Shown here: piece after piece, positions 33,586 to 46,776 of the stretch | How the letters are laid out: the number at the start of each line of letters is the position of its first letter | Numbering within the stretch: position 1 is the stretch's first letter | Source: Sporodiniella umbellata | Lineage: Eukaryota; Mucoromycota; Mucoromycetes; Mucorales; Rhizopodaceae | Length of the DNA stretch: 64,000 bases | Assembly (NCBI GenBank): GCA_025677835.1 | Contig: JAIXMR010000033.1 | Location: 62,001-126,000 of the forward strand | Reading direction: 5' to 3' | Notes under the pieces: model-generated | The model's database searches: none | What the model saw: only the letters and a program-made list of their open reading frames with translations | Told to the model about the DNA's origin: nothing | Program-made: the position numbers and the translations under genes

Positions 33586-35236
33586 CTACATGTTTGATAA
33601 GACTGAGCCGGTTTTCTTTACTTTAAAAGCCAAAAGAACAAGTGAGCCAAAGATATAGAGAGCACCCGAAAACATTTGAACACCCAAGAAACTATCGTTC
33701 GCTGTCGATGCTTGAATAGCAGAAGCTACAGGGGGACCGATGGCCATAATACTACTGAATATAAATAGAAGGGATAAGCCGGAAAAGACATCCTCAGTCC
33801 CTACGACGGTAGCAATAATTGGAGCTGCCAGGGCATAATAAACACCACAAAAAAACCCAAAAACAATAGAGAATGCCATCAAGGATCCAAAGGTTTTGGC
33901 AAATGGCCACAATAACATACAGAGTAACCCAGAAATAGTCGAGCTGATCACAAACATATTCATTCGACCAATGTGGTCTGAAAAATAACCAAGGACAATT
34001 CGCCCCAAAGCATTCATAGCACAAGCTACACCTACCAAAGTAGAGGATTGTGTGGAATCAATTCCATTTGCATGAGCAAAGGCTATGTTCGAAGGTTAGC
34101 TAATGCAGAGTTGAGGTGCTTTATTTTTATTTTTTACCTGGTAAATTAAAAAGAGGAATAAGATAACCTGTAGAGCCAATAACAAGACCAGTCATAGTGA
34201 TAACGAAATCCGCATCCTTCAGCATGCTTAATCTGATAGATGAACGTACCGGCTGTTGGCGATGGTCAGGAGGTAGTCTGGACCGAAAGAGTACGCTAGA
34301 TATCGCACAGATACAAAAACTCAACAAGCCCACAGATCGATAAGCCCAAGGTAAGCCATAACGAGACGCGACATAATTGACGAATGGGCTCATAACCAGA
34401 CCACCTATCCCTGTACCTCCAGAACTAATACCCATAGCAGTACCTCGATGTGTTGAAAACCATTGAGAAATCACAGCCACACTTGACATATAAACTAATG
34501 AACTACCAAAACCATACACTAAACCCATTGTTACGTAAAGATGCCAGATCTCTGTACTGAACCCAGCCATCACTGCGCCTAGAGCAATCAAAAAAGAACC
34601 TAGTGCCATGACCTTGTTGATACCCCATCTCGATAACAAAGGTCCAACAGGAGTACATATATTTAACATAGCAACACCTAATGAACCAACACCCATTAAT
34701 TCAAGCCTACTGGCTTTACCTTCAAGTACTCCATGAGAATAATAGTTTGAAAACACACCTGATATACATGTAATTTAAGCTACCATCCTTATATATCTAT
34801 ATATTTATATGTACCCCAAATTGATAGAATGCCAAATACAACGAAGTTGTTGAAGAAACAGCAAACCACAATAAACCTTTTTTCTCCAAAAGTAATTTAG
34901 AAAATAAAAAAAAAAAGGGCAGGAAGTGTATAAACATTGATTTTTCTGATTTACCATCCATAGCCTCCATCGGGGATCGTATCATAAAAAGAATTGTCGG
35001 ATTTTGGTAATTCTACCATACTAGCTAAAGTAATATCTAGTCAAAGATAATCAATTTCTCTTTATTCATAAGTTTGTTCTCTCTGTTTTATTACTTGTTG
35101 GAACTCTGGAAATAAGCACAGAATCTGATTTTTCATTATCATGTTTTTCTATAGATTTCTCTAGCGTATTTTGAGTCAAAGTCGTTTGGTTCTCCTCATC
35201 ATACACCAAATTCTCTTTATAAACCGTAGTATGCAT
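33586..35236 (-). CDS. MFS monocarboxylate-transporter-like permease
   Basis: Major facilitator of the monocarboxylate transporter (MCT/SLC16-like) family, 463 aa with 12 predicted membrane spans. Five exons: 35236-35095, 35024-34955, 34876-34815, 34758-34138, 34082-33586 (sum 1,392 nt); introns 70, 78, 56 and 55 nt. The family signature PDGGYGW sits at the exon 2 end and continues FIVVCCFFNNFVVFGILSIW-GVFSNYYSHGVL. Later motifs: YGFGSSLVYMSSVAVISQWF, RGTAMGISSGGTGIGGLVMS and LGRIVLGYFSDHIGR (the MFS loop motif). A 50-residue polar cytosolic N terminus precedes the first span. The start at MHTTVYKEN gives that tail; a start in exon 2 (MVELPKSDN) is the alternative. Substrate unknown; relatives carry monocarboxylates or act as orphan transporters. 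Confidence 0.9.
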
Positions 35237-38200
35237 GTTTCTTTATATAAAAATACAAAAACAAAACCGCCTCGAAAAAAAAAAGGGGGATAGTTTATAT
35301 GCCCCCAAAAAAAAAAAGTAATGTACCTTATTTAACCGCTTTTGATTTTACTTGATTCAGCTAATATTTTTTTCTATCTATAAAGAAACTAAATGCAGTT
35401 TTTCTTTGAGTGACTCTAGAAAAGCAATCCTTCGTCATCTAGCTTTTTTTCTTCTATCTTGTTTCTATGTATGTGTTTTTTATTGCTGCAACCGTTTCCT
35501 TGGATAAAAGCTCTCGTACTCTCCTTTTTACAAAAACAAAGATTTTGAAAGTAAATATGTAGATTTATGTGTGTGTATATTTACTTTTAACAAAAAAAAA
35601 AATAGTCTACTAAAGTATAAGTCAATCGTGATCTGTATCCCTCTTTCGCCTTTTTTTTTTTTTTGATAAGACAAAGTTGAATATCTCAACATACTTTGTC
35701 TCACCTAAAATAGGTTTTGTTAGATCAATCAGATTGCCCCCTTTATTGCTTTTCTGTAGCTTTTTGTTTTTGTATGACAAGCTACACAACACTTCTGGAA
35801 AAAAGAAAGGCAGATCAGGGCCAATCATTTTATTTAAATAAAAACCAATCGTACAAGATCTGGTACCTGTTAGCAGCAGGCGAGGTTTTAGTTTAAGAAT
35901 ATCACAAAAACACTATCCGCAAAACAAAAATAAACTAGAATGCCACGCCTTGTGTCCAAAACCCCCTACATATTTTGACTTAAAAAGTGTTCTTGAAGAC
36001 ACAAAAGTGCCCTTTAACTCTAACTGCTATTTTTTTCTACTTGCGTTAGTTACATAAAAACCAAAAGCTTGGGCTTTTATGTGTTCTTGAAAAACCTGCA
36101 TATGCAAAGAATATACCTCAATTAAGCAATTTAGCGAGGCTTTGTTATAGAAAAAAAAAAAAAACGTATGGCTTAAATCATATTACATTCCTTCTTTTTT
36201 TTTTTTTTGCTTTTTTTTTGTATGTGTATGTTTAAATATTTCATATATAAAGGTAGTACATGATACGTGCTCTTCTTTTCTTTTTCTTTTTCTGAAAAAA
36301 TAGTAAAATTAAAAAGCTTGAAGTGTATTTTAAATGTTTTCATTCCAATGATTAGCTGAACTGCAAGTCGTTAGTGAAAGTTTGTATATGTAGCTTGGTA
36401 CACATTTGATTTGTTCCCATAAAGAAGACTAAAACATATGATCGGTTTAATATTTATATAAAGTTATGCGCTGTATATATAAATATATGTATATATATAT
36501 GCATAAAAAAAGTAAATCTCCTACTTTAAAATAAAACACGAAAAAAGCAATTGGTATAATCAAACTACACTTTTGTTTAACCTGCTACAATACAATTTAG
36601 TTATAAAATATGGTGCATGTATGTTGGTTAGACTATCTTGGTTTTTCTTTTTATATCTTTTTGGTTTAGATAGAGAACTGAATTCAATATAATGGCACAT
36701 ATCTTCTCTTAAACATCCGAGCAAAAGAAAAGCACTGATTTTTTTTTACGTAAATAGGCTGCTTGTCTTTGCTTTTATCTCGTGTTTTGCTATTCTTATC
36801 TAACTTTAGCTTAGTTTTTCATATGAAATCTCTAATTATCTCCTTGATTCCTATCTCTTAAAATATCAGATATGTTTTCTATAACCGTTTTTTCAATCAT
36901 ATACTTTATTATTGAACAACAGTCGTTTTCTCAGTTAACGAAAGCTTTACATTGTAAAAATGTGTTAAGTTTAAGTTTTTTCTGGAAAGTATTTTTATTT
37001 TACTTTGTGTTTTTTAAAGCAAATATGCATTTTCAGGATGTACTGATATATTTGAAACAATAATTGATCCTAGTAACTACAGACATTTTGAGCTACCTCG
37101 AGCGATTCATGCATTATGGCATGGTTGAGAGCAACATTCGATATAATTCAAAATCCGGGTGATTGTTTTGTAAAAAAAAAAATATACATAATTGGTGTAT
37201 TTACCAAGGTAAACATACATACATATACACACTGAATAAAAACACCTCCGAAATACCGTTCTTACGCAGCGGTTTTCTTTTTCTTTTTCGAATTGAATTC
37301 GTAGTATCAAGGTTTTTTTTTGTGAGTACATTTGTTTTTTTTTTTTTTTTTTTTTTTGTAACTAGGTATGTGCTACAATCGCCTATAATCTTTACATTGA
37401 TATAGGACAAATTTTTAAATAATCACTTTCGTCTGAAAGCTTAGGGGACTAGTGTTACATACAGGCTTCGATTCAGACAATTGATGAGTCCTTGCTGTAT
37501 TAATAATGTATCTAAAGATAGTTCAGCTATGTTCTGAGACAAGAACATTCTGACAGGTCTCAGGTATCAGATTTATAATCGATTCATTCATTACATATTT
37601 ATTTATACGACATTCAACCCAATGAGATTAAGATATACAACGTTACAAACTGTAGAAGATCTCAACATAGGATTATCCGTTATAGATGTCTTGCTTATTG
37701 GTTATATAATCAAGCACAAACAATCTACACATCCTGAACGATTACCCGGTTTCTCTTTTAGAAAAGTATATAAACCGCTTCTATTGTTATGTTGAATAAA
37801 GACAGAATATTTTATTATAGTCAGCTAGTCTGATCACTCTTGTTTTTGTTTTCTAATTTTTTATTTTTCGTATATCTCGTTTGTTACTTGATATCACTAC
37901 TAGGTAAAAAAAGAGAGTAGCGGTAAGATATCAAGGAAAAAGTAAGGTTTTAAATACCAAAGCGGTGACAAACAAATAAAAATGCTTGCATGCCGTCTTT
38001 TAAGATCAGTAAGAATAGTATCAAAACAAGTGTTTTTAATACGTCAACTCTTCATTTTATAGCTATATAATGCGTCGCAATAAATGGCGTTTACTTAGAT
38101 TGTGAAGAATATATATACATATGTAGCCCTACGTTTGTATTTTTTGAGATTTTATATTACATAAATAAATACATCTAAAATGATTTATCTGCAAAATAAA

Positions 38201-40486
38201 AATTGGTTTATTAGAGTTCAATGTGATAAGCATATATTTTTGGGTGTTTCTGTTTTCAATGTCGTCAACTTTATGTTTTGTATAAAAGACAAACTGTCTA
38301 TATACATCTAATGCTTGTGCTGTATATTAATCAGTGTTGCATCTTATCGCCAAAAAAAGGGTTAAAGTTTTTTGATAATATCAAGATCAAAAGAAAAACT
38401 TATATGTTTTAAGAAAAAAAAACACTTTTTTTTATTAGTATTGCTATCCAAAGTAGCTTTTTATGTATATTGTAACCACACCATCACTAAATTTTTTTGT
38501 ATGTCAAGAGAGCAAGGCTGTTTGCTTTATTCAGAAAAGTTAGGGGAAGTCGTTCGACATGCTCAGCTTTTTCTTAGCTGTATCAAAAGTGAGTTGAAAT
38601 AAGGCAAACCTTGATTTTTTTAACAAAATACCATGATCAGGGTATAGGCTGAATAACAGTAATCTGCCATGTTGTAAATGCAATGTTTTATTTACAATGC
38701 GCCTGCTTTTTTAAGACTATAATTAAAAAAAAAAAGCTTTTTTCTTAAAAGTTTATTATGGTAGATTACTAAAATCGGGCTTTTGAAAGGGAACTTTCAC
38801 TATTCAAAGAGAAAAACAATATCAAGAATTTTGTTGCGATGCTTTATAAACAGTATGAGGCTTGTCTACATGTAACAAAAAATACAAGAACCGCGTTTAA
38901 AGAGATATGAGAGAATAGCGTTTTATTACATTAGATTAGAAAGTAAAGCAGTGGTCCCCTTTCATAGAGAGGCTACAGATAATAGCGCTCCTTTTTTTTT
39001 TTTTGCAAGTCTAGAATAGGTATGAAATGAATTTTTTAAGGCTGTTGTATTTTCACAATATTATTTCCGCAAGTTATTATTGTTACTGATGGCAGCTTTA
39101 ATTCGATTGCTTGTAAAAAGCAACACAGGGCCACTCGCTAAGTAAGAAGTGCCGTTTTAAGATGAAAATACAGAAAATGTTTACTGAATTAAAACAAATA
39201 GCGGATTTGCTTCATGACAATAAATTATGTAATTGTAAACATAGTCTGGCCTTTTCCTCGAAACGTTCTATTTTCAATTTAAAATGTCAAAAAACGTCGT
39301 TGTTGCTCAACTATGTTAACCTCCATTCTTTTTATAAGTTGTTTTATTTTTATAGAAAAATAGCGAAGATAGTTTTTAAAACAGCTCTGTCTAGACAAAA
39401 AAGCAACCAAAAAAAGTGCGGACTTAGCCAAAATCAAAAAGGCATACAAGCAATCATATACGTGAGCACTACCATCTTTCCAAAAAGAATGTATAGAAAA
39501 AACTTGGAAATAATGTTATTCAAACTGTTTATATACTTATATCGCTTCTATTAAAAATTTGTTGGGCTAGAAAAGAATGTAACAAAGGGGATGTTTAATT
39601 GGCAGTTCTTAACATAGCCAGCTGAGTTTGACACTATTTTGTCATATACAAACAAGAATAGCCGAGCTTTTCTCGTTAGCGCAAGAATTAATATGTCAAA
39701 CATTATTCTTTATTTCTGTTGTACAGAAGAAAACGTTTACATTGTACTTTATTTTTGCCAGTTACTGTTCTTTGAACACTGCTTTAATGCTCGAATTTTT
39801 TTTCAAAAAAAGAAAATATAAATGTGTATCGAATGGCTGGCTGTAAGTTGCAAGTCGCTGCTCTTCAAAGCACTTATTAATGTTTGAATTCATTTCTGTT
39901 GTTGTTTTAAATCGCCGTTCTTAAAAAGCAAATACAAAAGATATTGTCCTCAAAGCACCTGAAAAAAGAAAACAAAAAGCAGTGCTTCTATATACTTTAC
40001 TTATATGCTTTGTTGACGAATGGTAGATTTTTACCTTGATGGGTTGATGGGGGGCTTGTGAGCTGAAACCCTAATCTTCTCAATCTTATTTGTTCAACTG
40101 CAATCGATAAGCACTTATTCTTGTTTCAGCGTACTCTTATTGGTGGGGACTTTCAGTTTTAGCCTCACTCTTTGAATTTCTATTTGTTCAGTTGCAATTT
40201 GGTTCAAAATAAAAATAAAACCATTGATGGCATAAATCGGTTTGAAAAGCGTGTAAAAAACACTTGACACATATGAAAGTAAAAAAATAAGGATTTATTG
40301 CTGAAGCTTTAGCTAAAAACAAGCGGCTTATTCCCATTCAAAGATGAGTTTAGAAGCTTTTTTTTTTTTGACGTTTAGAAATAAGTCACATATAAAAGCT
40401 TTCTAGACTCCTCCTTTGTAATGAAATACTAGCCCTTTTTTATTATTTTTTTCTTCCTCTTTTTCTTCCTCTCTTTATCGGCAAAG
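35237..40486. other. 5.2-kb AT-rich gene desert
   Basis: No gene is supported on either strand. Open frames such as 35622-35828 (minus) and 39162-39554 (plus, 130 aa) have AT-driven composition (Lys/Phe/Leu/Ile), no recognisable motif and no convincing splice partners. The interval has few very long homopolymers compared with the first 30 kb and no obvious tandem array. It could hold eroded mobile elements that are no longer recognisable by eye. The last 100 bp form the pyrimidine-rich leader of GLY1. Confidence 0.5.
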
Positions 40487-41781
40487 ATGTCTCCCTCCAT
40501 CAACGCTGAATCCGGAAAGAAAGCATTGGTTTTCGATCTTACAAGCGATACTGCTACTATCCCAACTGATGAAATGTTTGATATCATGAAAACAGCAACT
40601 CGTGGAGATGATGTTTATCAGGTATTGATCGTGACAAAATCATTACGGTAAACCCAAAACTAAAATTGTTGATTTTTTTAGACCGATGATGACTGTAAAG
40701 CTTTGGAAGACTACGTTGCAGGCTTACTTGGTCATGAAGCCGCTTTGTTCTGTACTAGTGGCACTCTTTCCAACCAATTGGGTCTTCGATGCCTTTTGTT
40801 TCAACCTCCTCACTCTGTTTTGTGTGACTCCCGCTCTCATGTATTCAATTATGAGTGTGGTGGTATTGCTTATCACTCCCAAGCTAATGTTGTACCTGTA
40901 TTCACCAAAGGTACTTATATGACTGCTGATGAAGTGGACCAAACAATTAACAAGGATACTTTGTGTGGTGCACCTACCAAAGGTAAGAAATAGTATTTTT
41001 TCTCTTTTTTTTTTATAATAAAGCGATCTAATTTACCGAGGTTTTAGTTGTCTCTCTCGAAAACACAATGAACGGTACAATCATGCCTATTGATGAAATC
41101 CGTAAGATTCATGATATAGCCAGAGCTAACGATTGTAAGATGCATCTGGATGGTGCTAGATTATGGAACGCCAGTCAAGCTACAGGTGTTACCTTGAAAG
41201 AATATGGTCAATATTTTGACACAGTATCTATCTGTTTGTCCAAGGGTGCTGGTGCTCCTGTAGGCTCCATGCTGACCGGACCCAAAGAACTTATACAACG
41301 TGCTCGTCATATTCGCAAGTTGATGGGTGGCGGTTGGCGCCAGGTCGGCATGTTGGCTAATGTTGCCCGTCATTGTATTGATACAATTGTTCCTACTATG
41401 CCTGAGACGCATGCCTTGGCTCGCAAGTTGAGCGAACATATGAAATCGCTGGATATCAAGGTCTTGTTGCCTGTACAGACCAACATGGTCTTTATAGATA
41501 CAACTCATACCGGTCTGACCATTGCTGAACTAGCTGAGGGTTTAGCTACCAAAAACATCAAGATTTTCAGTAATCCTGGATACAAAGCCCGTATCGCTCT
41601 TCACTATCAAATCACATCTAAATGTATTGATGATTTTATGCAAGTGACCACTGCATTAGTGGATGCCAAAAGGTCTTCGGGAACTGTCCCTATTCGCCGT
41701 AAGGATTCTCTTGTTGAACCCTATGAAGAAACTGCTGAAGCTGCTTATCCTTCCGTCAACGTTTATCCATCCACCAAATAA
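40487..41781 (+). CDS. GLY1: low-specificity L-threonine aldolase
   Basis: PLP-dependent enzyme that cleaves L-threonine (or allo-threonine) to glycine and acetaldehyde, cytosolic. Exons 40487-40621, 40682-40982, 41048-41781 (sum 1,170 nt, 389 aa); introns 60 and 65 nt. Motifs: FDLTSDTATIPTDEM, TRGDDVYQ-TDDDCKALE, ALFCTSGTLSNQLGLR, DSRSHVFNYECGG, VVSLENTMNGTIMP, MHLDGARLWNAS (Asp contacting the PLP ring), and CLSKGAGAPVGSML with the Schiff-base lysine near residue 211, followed by RKLMGGGWRQVG. Length fits the family (yeast 387). The leader is CT-rich, common before fungal starts. Convergent with NVJ2, 94 bp between stops. Confidence 0.97.
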
Positions 41782-41875
41782 CCGCCTCTTTGCATCTTTC
41801 CATCGCCTTTTATAAATACTTATGTATACGAAATAAACAATATATATATACATTTAAATGAAATGAAGATCTGAT

Positions 41876-43612
41876 TTATTCTTGTTTTCTGTTTTGGGGA
41901 ACGTTGATTTCAAGCACGCCTGTACTTGGTAGAGATTTGGATCTCAGTCTCGAAGGTTTCTCCATCAGCATTTTTTTACTAAGACGAACTGAGTGTAGTG
42001 CATCAATGGACATGAGCGAAGCAGGTTTCTTGATAGATACCGTCTCATCAATCAGATCATGGTTCACGTGTGCGGCAAGGTTATTGAATGTGAATGTGGT
42101 ATTTTTGAAAGACTTTTGTCTTTTGGCATTGTTATTAATTAAGGAACGAAGTGTTTGTTGCGATGGGGTATCTACAGAGGACAGGACAAAGGGAGAAGCA
42201 TCTACTTTGGTGATGGTGGTTGTGACTCGGTCTGGGTCACGTGTGCGGTTGAACCAGCGCTTTTTAGGTGCTGGGGTACCATGGCTGGTGGATGTCAACA
42301 GCGGAACCGGATTACTAGAGACAACGGAAACGGAGGGTGCTGAATAAAGTTCGGGCAGGGACTCATAGATATCTTGTGTATCGAACAGACCGCCCAGACC
42401 GTCTGTAGCAAAAAAGACAATATCGTCCATATTAGGCAGCTCCAACGTCTCTCTAAAGATCTCCTCAATTTTTGATTTGATCGCCTTGCTGACCACTGAA
42501 TAACCAATCCGTTTTTCCCATACCACAGGCTCAATCAGCCAGTCCATCTTGGGACTCTCGTGAAACCCGTACCAGAGACGGTTAGTAGGTGGCTCTTTCA
42601 CTTTGACCGTGATGTCGCCCTCAATGGATTTGAGTGTGATAGCCAGGACAAGATCAATCCGGATTGGCGGTAAGCGATCCGAATACGTCCATTTGAGCAC
42701 CGTCTCAAGTTCCACACGAAAACCACCTTCGTACAACATGTGCATCTCACAGATATACTCCCCTTGCGAACTAAGACGCACCAGGCGCGGTTGTGTAATA
42801 TAAGGCGCTCCGTGTCCACCATCGACAGAACGTACCGTAATTTCCTCTAAAAACTGTGGTCGACGAGCATTCAACTTGGCTACTTTAGACAAAATTTTTT
42901 GGTTGAAAAAATGACGTGTACGTTCCGTCTTGTAAATGCTAAGAAACAGACGCCCTAAAAGAGCATTCAGCCACTGAAGCTCGAGTTGAGCAGGGTCGCT
43001 ATGGATGGTTAATATAAGATGGTTCATTGCAGCTTGATCAAAATGGCTTGAGGGTTGCTTCAGATTTGAAATTTCAAGTTGGCTGGCTCGCATCAATGTT
43101 GTGTACCAATCCTCTTTGTCTACACATCGGTTACAATTCAGGTAATAGTCCGATAGTTCGAGCTTTTTCCGTTTCAGGTGAATCCAGTTTCTTTTCGAGT
43201 AGTATTCATGGTCTTTAAGACCCAGTGGATGCATCCCTACTACATAGTGATTTAACTGGATCACTCCCTGGCAGTCTTGTTGTAGTTTGGAGTCGTACAG
43301 AAAGAGCGTACTGAACTTCAAGACTGCAAAGTAGGTCTGTTTCTGCTCCAGATTCAAATAGGATTTAATGCCCCCAAACAGAGCACTGTTTTTCCCTCCA
43401 GAGGGTGAGTAGCTGCTCTGAGTGACTTGCAAATAGCCGACTTTATAATATGGGCTGTAGGCCATCGTTTCATCTTTACAGTCCTCTAATGTGTCCGAAG
43501 GCGCTGGTTGTAGACTGGGTTGGTTGAAGAGAAAGATGAACACTAAAGTCAAGGGTATCATAGTTAGCCCGCCTATTACATAAGCTGCAACTAGAGTGGT
43601 ATAAGACGTCAT
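41876..43612 (-). CDS. NVJ2: SMP-LTD lipid-transfer protein, Nvj2/TEX2 family
   Basis: ER-anchored lipid-transfer protein at membrane contact sites (yeast Nvj2, human TEX2). Single exon, 578 aa. Residues about 8-30 form a transmembrane segment (YVIGGLTMIPLTLVFIFLF). A PH-like domain follows (about 55-180; SGGKNSALFGGIKSYL, YFAVLKFSTLFLYDSKL, DKEDWYTTLMRAS). The SMP domain spans about 205-395: LQWLNALLGRLFLSIYKTER, APYITQPRLVRLSSQGEYIC, RIDLVLAITLKSIEGDITVK, EPPTNRLWYGFHESPKMDW and LELPNMDDIVFF, all hallmark blocks. The C-terminal 180 residues are Ser/Thr/Arg-rich and probably disordered. The lack of introns in a 1.7-kb gene stands out here. Confidence 0.93.
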   Translation of the reverse strand: MTSYTTLVAAYVIGGLTMIPLTLVFIFLFNQPSLQPAPSDTLEDCKDETMAYSPYYKVGYLQVTQSSYSPSGGKNSALFGGIKSYLNLEQKQTYFAVLKFSTLFLYDSKLQQDCQGVIQLNHYVVGMHPLGLKDHEYYSKRNWIHLKRKKLELSDYYLNCNRCVDKEDWYTTLMRASQLEISNLKQPSSHFDQAAMNHLILTIHSDPAQLELQWLNALLGRLFLSIYKTERTRHFFNQKILSKVAKLNARRPQFLEEITVRSVDGGHGAPYITQPRLVRLSSQGEYICEMHMLYEGGFRVELETVLKWTYSDRLPPIRIDLVLAITLKSIEGDITVKVKEPPTNRLWYGFHESPKMDWLIEPVVWEKRIGYSVVSKAIKSKIEEIFRETLELPNMDDIVFFATDGLGGLFDTQDIYESLPELYSAPSVSVVSSNPVPLLTSTSHGTPAPKKRWFNRTRDPDRVTTTITKVDASPFVLSSVDTPSQQTLRSLINNNAKRQKSFKNTTFTFNNLAAHVNHDLIDETVSIKKPASLMSIDALHSVRLSKKMLMEKPSRLRSKSLPSTGVLEINVPQNRKQE

Positions 43613-44214
43613 GTTTTTGCAATAAGAAAAGAAAGAGGCGTAAATGTTTTATGCTTCTTTAAATCCGTTTTTATTAGTCCGGCTCGGTGCTCATATCTTT
43701 TTTAAACAATTGTGATACAGGACCCTATAGACTATTTTTGTTGCACTGCAAAATTGAATCACCATTGTTTGCCAAGTACTGAGACAAATTGTTTTTATGG
43801 CTTTTAAATAAATTAAAAAAAAAAGGAGGAAAAAGAAAAAAAGAAGGTAAAAAGTCAAGGAATATAGTGAACGAACATTAAATCGCAGGTTTAAAAAAAA
43901 GTAAAGTGCGGAAGATAAACATTCAAAGTACGGGCTTTATCATCTCAATCTGAGGGTTTTTCTTTTGTTACAGTCGTCCATTATTAGCCATAACTATGAT
44001 TATATGTGTGGCTATAAGTCTCTAAGCTGAAATTTTACTATTAACAACTATTAAAACAAAAAAAAAAAGCTCTGCTATACTTCTTTATGCTTTTTCGAGC
44101 CGCACAACGCGGTGGAGTCATATCAAGTTTAAATAAGCTTTCAAAAAATGAATTTACAATTGAGTAGATTTAAAAAAACTACTTGTTCTCAGCCAACTAC
44201 TCAAAGAAAAACAC
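43613..44214. other. intergenic region
   Basis: No gene recognised; it contains the probable NVJ2 promoter on its left side. A splice-acceptor-like TTCTCAG at about 44186-44192 lies just before the decayed gene and may belong to it. Confidence 0.4.
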
Positions 44215-44626
44215 ATGTGTTTTGAGGGAGACAACTATCTTTCTCTCTCACAAGAAACTCCTAAAGATCTGGAAAAGCTTGCAAGAGAAGCCATCAATTG
44301 TACTGAAAAGTAGACAAAAGCAGTTGTTGAGATGTACAGCAAACTGAAAATTATTTTCAATCCAGGAGAAGCTGAAGACGAAATGCGAATCCTTATGGAG
44401 AAGACTAAATATCTTATAGCCTGTGACTTTAACAAGAGAAAAGAGCTGAGTGGGTATGTAAAAGAACCTAAACTCAAAGCTTCACGCCTGTCAAACTTTC
44501 AGGTGCTTGGAAGATACCGAAAAAGACGAAAAGGATGAAAAAGGCTTGGCTTTCTCTTCTGATATCACGTAAAAGGTACAGCAAATTAGATACGAAGACT
44601 TACTCGCCCAAAACGCCCCCAATTAA
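44215..44626 (+). pseudogene. decayed gene fragment with preserved intron
   Basis: Reading from ATG at 44215: MCFEGDNYLSLSQETPKDLE, KLAREAINCTEK, then an in-frame TAG, then TKAVVEMYSKLKIIFNPGEA, EDEMRILMEKTKYLIACDFN and KRKELSG. A 49-nt intron with canonical ends (44454-44502, GTATGT...TTTCAG) then joins to CLEDTEKDEKDEKGLAFSSD, IT, a second stop (44570), and RYEDLLAQNAPN before a final TAA. Coding-like composition on both sides of a good intron, broken by two stops, indicates a pseudogene. The Glu/Lys-rich helical style is like coiled-coil kinetochore or motor-adaptor subunits, but I do not name a family. Confidence 0.5.
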
Positions 44627-46776
44627 ACCGTTGAAGAATACCGGTCTAATTCTAGAGTTTAATACAGAAGACCCATTGGAGGTAACAAATATAAAGAATG
44701 TTTTTTTTTTGGGTGATAGATTAAGGGCAAAGATCACTCTTTTCATCTCAGTACTCAATTCCAGCCACTTTTCCCAGTATCGACAGAGCCAACAACGAAA
44801 ATCAGTGTATATACCCGACTCCTGATAACAATACCTGTATACACTTCTGACTGAGATAAATCATTATATATTCTACGGCTAGGTCTAGGAACGACTTTTC
44901 AAAGAGCAAAAGGTGTGTAAATGAATAGTCAAAAACCAGCTTTTGAAGGACGCTATTGTCAACCCAGAGGCCAACATGGAAAAGTGAGACAAATGACTAA
45001 AACTCTTTTGAGTGACGTTAGAATGTACATAAGATTACAAGGACCCAAAAACAGCTATCTTCAATTCATCAATTTTGACAACAATTATTACTCAATATCA
45101 CCTTTGCTTCGTTGTTTATTTGGTTCGTAAAATAAAGGTCCCTTACCTCTTTGTAAATTCCATTACTTTTGTATTTACTTTATCTTATAGCTCGGTATAG
45201 CAATTATCCTTTTATTTTTGAGTGTAGTTATTGTATAACAAACAGTATTGTTTGCTTGGAATAGAAATTCTCCAAAAGAAAAGTTTTTCTATTTTGGCAA
45301 TAAAAAATCGATTCTTGTCATACAAAACAAATATTTGGCGTATTTTTTTTTATCTCGTCTAACATACAACAAAATAAATTCATGTACTTTTAAACTTTGT
45401 TTTTATTCCTCCATCCAGTATAATATTACATAGTTCAGATATACTTCTCAAAAAAGCCAAACGTACAGTTGGCTAGTTATAGCGTACTAAAGAAAACAAA
45501 TATGCTATATTGGACCAAGCCAGAATAAAAAAAAGCTTTTTTTAATACTGTTCATAAATACAGGCAATTTGGTCACAAAAAAAGGGCATGTTTAAAAATC
45601 AGTGCTACAATTGTACGCCGTTACATTCTTGTAAATGTCTCTTTACATTTGAAACATGCTGATTTGATTGATTATTTCTATAAAGATCTTCTTCCTATTG
45701 ACGCTTTGATCTGAGCCTTCAGTCCGGCTTCGGATTATTTGTACAATAAAAAGAGTTCAATCTGCCATTCATATATATAAAGCTATACATAAATACTAAC
45801 TACTTGAAACTAAAGTTCACAACTCTATGTTCCAAAAACAGTCTTTGGTTAACAATAAAGACAATAACCACACTCCTCCATTTACTAAAAATTAATGAAT
45901 AAAGAAGAAACCAAGTTTTATAGACATCTTTTTATACAGCACATATTGTACTACAATGCAAGTCAGTTAAAGACTTAGGTATGTTGTAAAGCTTTTCTAA
46001 TATAAATAGTTCAAAATGTAGTTTATCCCAAATGCACAGTTTTTGCACCTCCCTAATTTTTGCGTACTTATATTTTTGTACTGAATTTAGAAGAAAAAAA
46101 GACGAGAACATAAATAATATACATACCCAAAGCTTTTCTGTTTTTTTTTTTTTTTTTAGCTCTTCGAAACGTTTTGTTTTTTCAAGTATAACCTATGTTT
46201 TTATTTTTTTTTATTTTTGATAACAGTAGAGCGCAATTATCATTATAAAAAATACAATAAAAGAATGGTAGTATCAGTTTTTTAGTTGATGGTAGAGCGT
46301 TTGGACATTTGAAAAGAGACGATAAAAACCACCAATAACAGCTAACTATACCAAAAAGTTATCTGAGTGTCTGGAATTATTCAAATGTTGACTTTTTTTT
46401 TTTCAACTTAACCTGCAGTAATGGATCTATCCCTTCGGTGTGCTCCGACCATTGATATTTGATGAGTATCCCATATAAACGGGCCCTGGTAGGCATGTTT
46501 TGATCATTGCAGACACAAAAGCGTCTTCTTGATACCATACTTTTTTTTCTTAAGAAAAGAAAAAAAAAAGAAAGGCGTATTGGCCAATGCATATTGGAAA
46601 GAATTGATACATAAGAACGATTGAAGCTGCCTTTTGTGTAAAAATGCCTTAGTCGTTTCTTCGTTTTGTACTCCGCTTTTTGGCGTACAAAGTACTTAAT
46701 TTAATAAAGGAGTTTTTTCTTTTTTTATTATTTCCTTTTCCTTTTTCTTTTATAGCGAATACACACACAAAAAGGA
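44627..46776. other. AT-rich intergenic region
   Basis: No gene is supported. Short frames (44921-45130, 45248-45433, 46032-46220, 46377-46592) lack motifs. The last 60 bp before 46777 form a T/C-rich leader for the Whi2-like gene. Confidence 0.5.

Noticed and set aside
39162..39554. 130-aa plus-strand open frame in the gene desert
   Set aside because: Composition is AT-driven, there is no motif, no conserved splice sites and no plausible promoter context.
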